33,769 nucleotides of DNA from Chloroflexi bacterium TSY (GTDB taxonomy: Bacteria; Chloroflexota; Anaerolineae; Caldilineales; Caldilineaceae), in assembly GCA_019217005.1 (NCBI GenBank), contig JAHBNG010000148.1, positions 1 to 33,769 on the forward strand, in the 5' to 3' direction. Under the pieces are notes generated by a model. That model was not told where the DNA came from and did no database searches. It worked only from the letters and a program-made list of their open reading frames with translations. The position numbers and the translations under genes were made by a program. Numbering within the stretch: position 1 is the first letter of the stretch; every line of letters begins with the position of its first letter. Of this stretch, positions 32,561 through 33,769 are shown in pieces.

Positions 32561-33769
32561 CTAAGCTTGTGGTCGACGACGGATAGTTCGTTGACGAATG
32601 TGGAAAGATTCGTCATAGGTGGTTCGGTCTTGCCACATTTTCCAAAGAATGGCCAGCCAGCGGTTGGCTAAAGCCCGATGAGAGCGACTGACCGAGTGGC
32701 CCTTTTGACGAGCTTGTGTAAAGTAAGCCGAAGCCCAGCGAGATTGCTGGCGCGAAGAACGAGCCAGTTGCTGAGAAAAGTAACGAAACTCTTTATCACA
32801 AGAGCGGCGAAAGTGGACCAAGTGGACTTTGCCACTTTGGTTGGTAACGGGAGCCGTGCCAGCTAAAGTCTGGACCATGCTGGAATGGGGGAAGCGGCGG
32901 CGATCTTCGCCAAATTTGACCAGCAAAGAGGGAGCCAAGAGCTCTCCTGCGCCCGGCAGGGAAGCAAAAATGGGGTGATCCTCGTGTTGCAGAAAAAGAG
33001 AGTTCAACTGTTGGAGTGTTGCTTGCTTGGAGTTGAGGGTATGGAGCAAGAGTCGGGCAAGTTGCTGGGCTTGAACTTGACAAGCTTGGGCAACACCCGG
33101 AGCTGAACGGGGATGTTGTGTGGTCAAGGCATCAAAACAGGTGAGCCATTTGGAGGGCTGATTATGTTTATGTTGCTTGAGAAAGACCTGAAATTCATCA
33201 TAGGTTGCTTTTTCTGCTGCTTGCGGCGACGGATAAGCCAGAATCAGATGAGCTGCAATGGGCGATGGCCAACTAAAGACATTGAGCAAAGCGGGATGGT
33301 ATCTGAGCAAACAACTACGCAAGCGATTGGAGACAGCAACCGTTTCTTTGCGCCAAAACTCGGTCATGCTCACCACGATGCGCATTTGCTGGAGTAATTC
33401 ACTCCCTGGATGCCAAGGATAGAATCGGTGAACATCTGTTCTGACCAGTTCAGCTATCGTATATGCATCACTTTCATCAGTGCGAGCACCGCTCTGATTG
33501 TACCTCGCCCGACTTGCTTTGACCACGTTCGGTGGGAGGACATATAGATTTGTATACCCAGCATCCCATAAGTAGTCAATTATCAGATTATGTGCTGTCT
33601 CTAATCCGATTCGACATTTTTCATGGCCGATATCCATCGTTTCTCGCCACTTTTCTAGTTGCTTAAAGCCATCCACACTATGTTCTATTGTCATGTAGTT
33701 AATTCGACGACCGTTTTCATCCGTTATCATTACATCATGTTTTGTTTCACTCCAGTCTATTCCTATGAA
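32561..33769 (-). CDS. IS110-family transposase, N-terminus beyond the window
   Basis: The frame is open to the last base of the window. FIGIDWSETKHDVMITDENG upstream of the first ATG (33730) carries the first Asp of the DEDD nuclease domain, so the true start lies outside. Further DEDD residues are in IGLETAHNLI and GARTDESDAYTIAEL. The C-terminal transposase-20 region is LPGAGELLAPSLLVKFGEDR followed by FPHSSMVQTLAGTAPVTNQS with its serine. At least 403 residues are encoded, the usual IS110 size. IS110 enzymes are recombinases guided by a bridge RNA from the element's non-coding end; the relevant upstream end is not in this window. The stop is at 32561 and the liv side carries the inverted repeat described separately. 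Confidence 0.9.
   Translation of the reverse strand, partial: FIGIDWSETKHDVMITDENGRRINYMTIEHSVDGFKQLEKWRETMDIGHEKCRIGLETAHNLIIDYLWDAGYTNLYVLPPNVVKASRARYNQSGARTDESDAYTIAELVRTDVHRFYPWHPGSELLQQMRIVVSMTEFWRKETVAVSNRLRSCLLRYHPALLNVFSWPSPIAAHLILAYPSPQAAEKATYDEFQVFLKQHKHNQPSKWLTCFDALTTQHPRSAPGVAQACQVQAQQLARLLLHTLNSKQATLQQLNSLFLQHEDHPIFASLPGAGELLAPSLLVKFGEDRRRFPHSSMVQTLAGTAPVTNQSGKVHLVHFRRSCDKEFRYFSQQLARSSRQQSRWASAYFTQARQKGHSVSRSHRALANRWLAILWKMWQDRTTYDESFHIRQRTIRRRPQA

Noticed and set aside
1..33769. CRISPR array, prophage, tRNA or rRNA genes
   Set aside because: No regularly spaced repeats, phage structural genes or recognisable RNA gene sequences were seen by eye; no RNA covariance search could be run.

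Overview
The window looks like an accessory chromosomal island of a filamentous, multicellular-type bacterium, most likely a member of Chloroflexota (a cyanobacterium is the main alternative). This is inferred from the gene families: winged-helix/BTAD regulators fused to AAA ATPases and helical repeats, kinase-type AAA signalling ATPases, nSTAND1 NTPases, an effector-associated domain (EAD1) protein and SIR2-like domains. No rRNA, tRNA or CRISPR array was seen.

Layout. (1) 1-1097: the end of an IS4-like element (called IS-C here) joined to the C-terminal third of a large AAA signalling protein. (2) 1351-13543: a same-strand cluster with the apparent original order small ORF, EAD1-FGE protein, SIR2, nSTAND1-Ig-SIR2 fusion, SIR2, nSTAND1-coiled coil-TM. 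Junctions are tight (SD-led starts, ATGAGTAA and ATGA overlaps), so it reads as one operon and a candidate STAND/NADase conflict (immunity or cell-suicide) locus. (3) 13844-25112: two paralogous wHTH-BTAD-AAA regulators, each led by the same extended -10 promoter and about 128 nt of leader. The first carries a second, kinase-type AAA-helical module. (4) 25113-25393: REP-like palindromes. (5) 25394-32211, minus strand: alpha/beta hydrolase, a complete branched-chain-amino-acid-type ABC transporter (livKHMGF) and a cyclase-family hydrolase, all intact and tightly packed. (6) 32342-33769: a hairpin, a long inverted repeat and an IS110-family transposase that runs off the window.

The island in (1)-(3) is riddled with nested mobile DNA, and most insertions can be undone on paper exactly. 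IS-A (6053-9250, 7-bp AATTATC duplication) cuts the nSTAND1-SIR2 gene, and IS-B (7636-9191, TAACCTA duplication) sits inside the terminal inverted repeat of IS-A. IS-C copy 1 (9655-11152, GGAAC duplication) cuts the second SIR2 gene. A 217-bp MITE (MITE-2) is present twice with one visible base difference. One copy destroys the original start of the nSTAND1-SIR2 gene and donates a new ATG. The other interrupts the first BTAD-AAA gene and itself holds a 155-bp MITE (MITE-1, ATTTCGGT duplication) whose ends resemble those of IS-A. IS-C copy 2 lies in the leader of the second BTAD gene, between promoter and start codon. Removing IS-A, IS-C copy 1 or either MITE-2 copy restores an open frame with family-conserved sequence across the junction.

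Functionally, the intact genes of the cluster (EAD1-FGE, SIR2, nSTAND1-TM) and the broken ones suggest a sensor/NTPase/NAD-cleaving effector system inactivated piecemeal by insertions, while the adjacent liv operon has stayed clean. Many small frameshifts in the IS genes fall in homopolymers, so some may be assembly errors rather than true decay.
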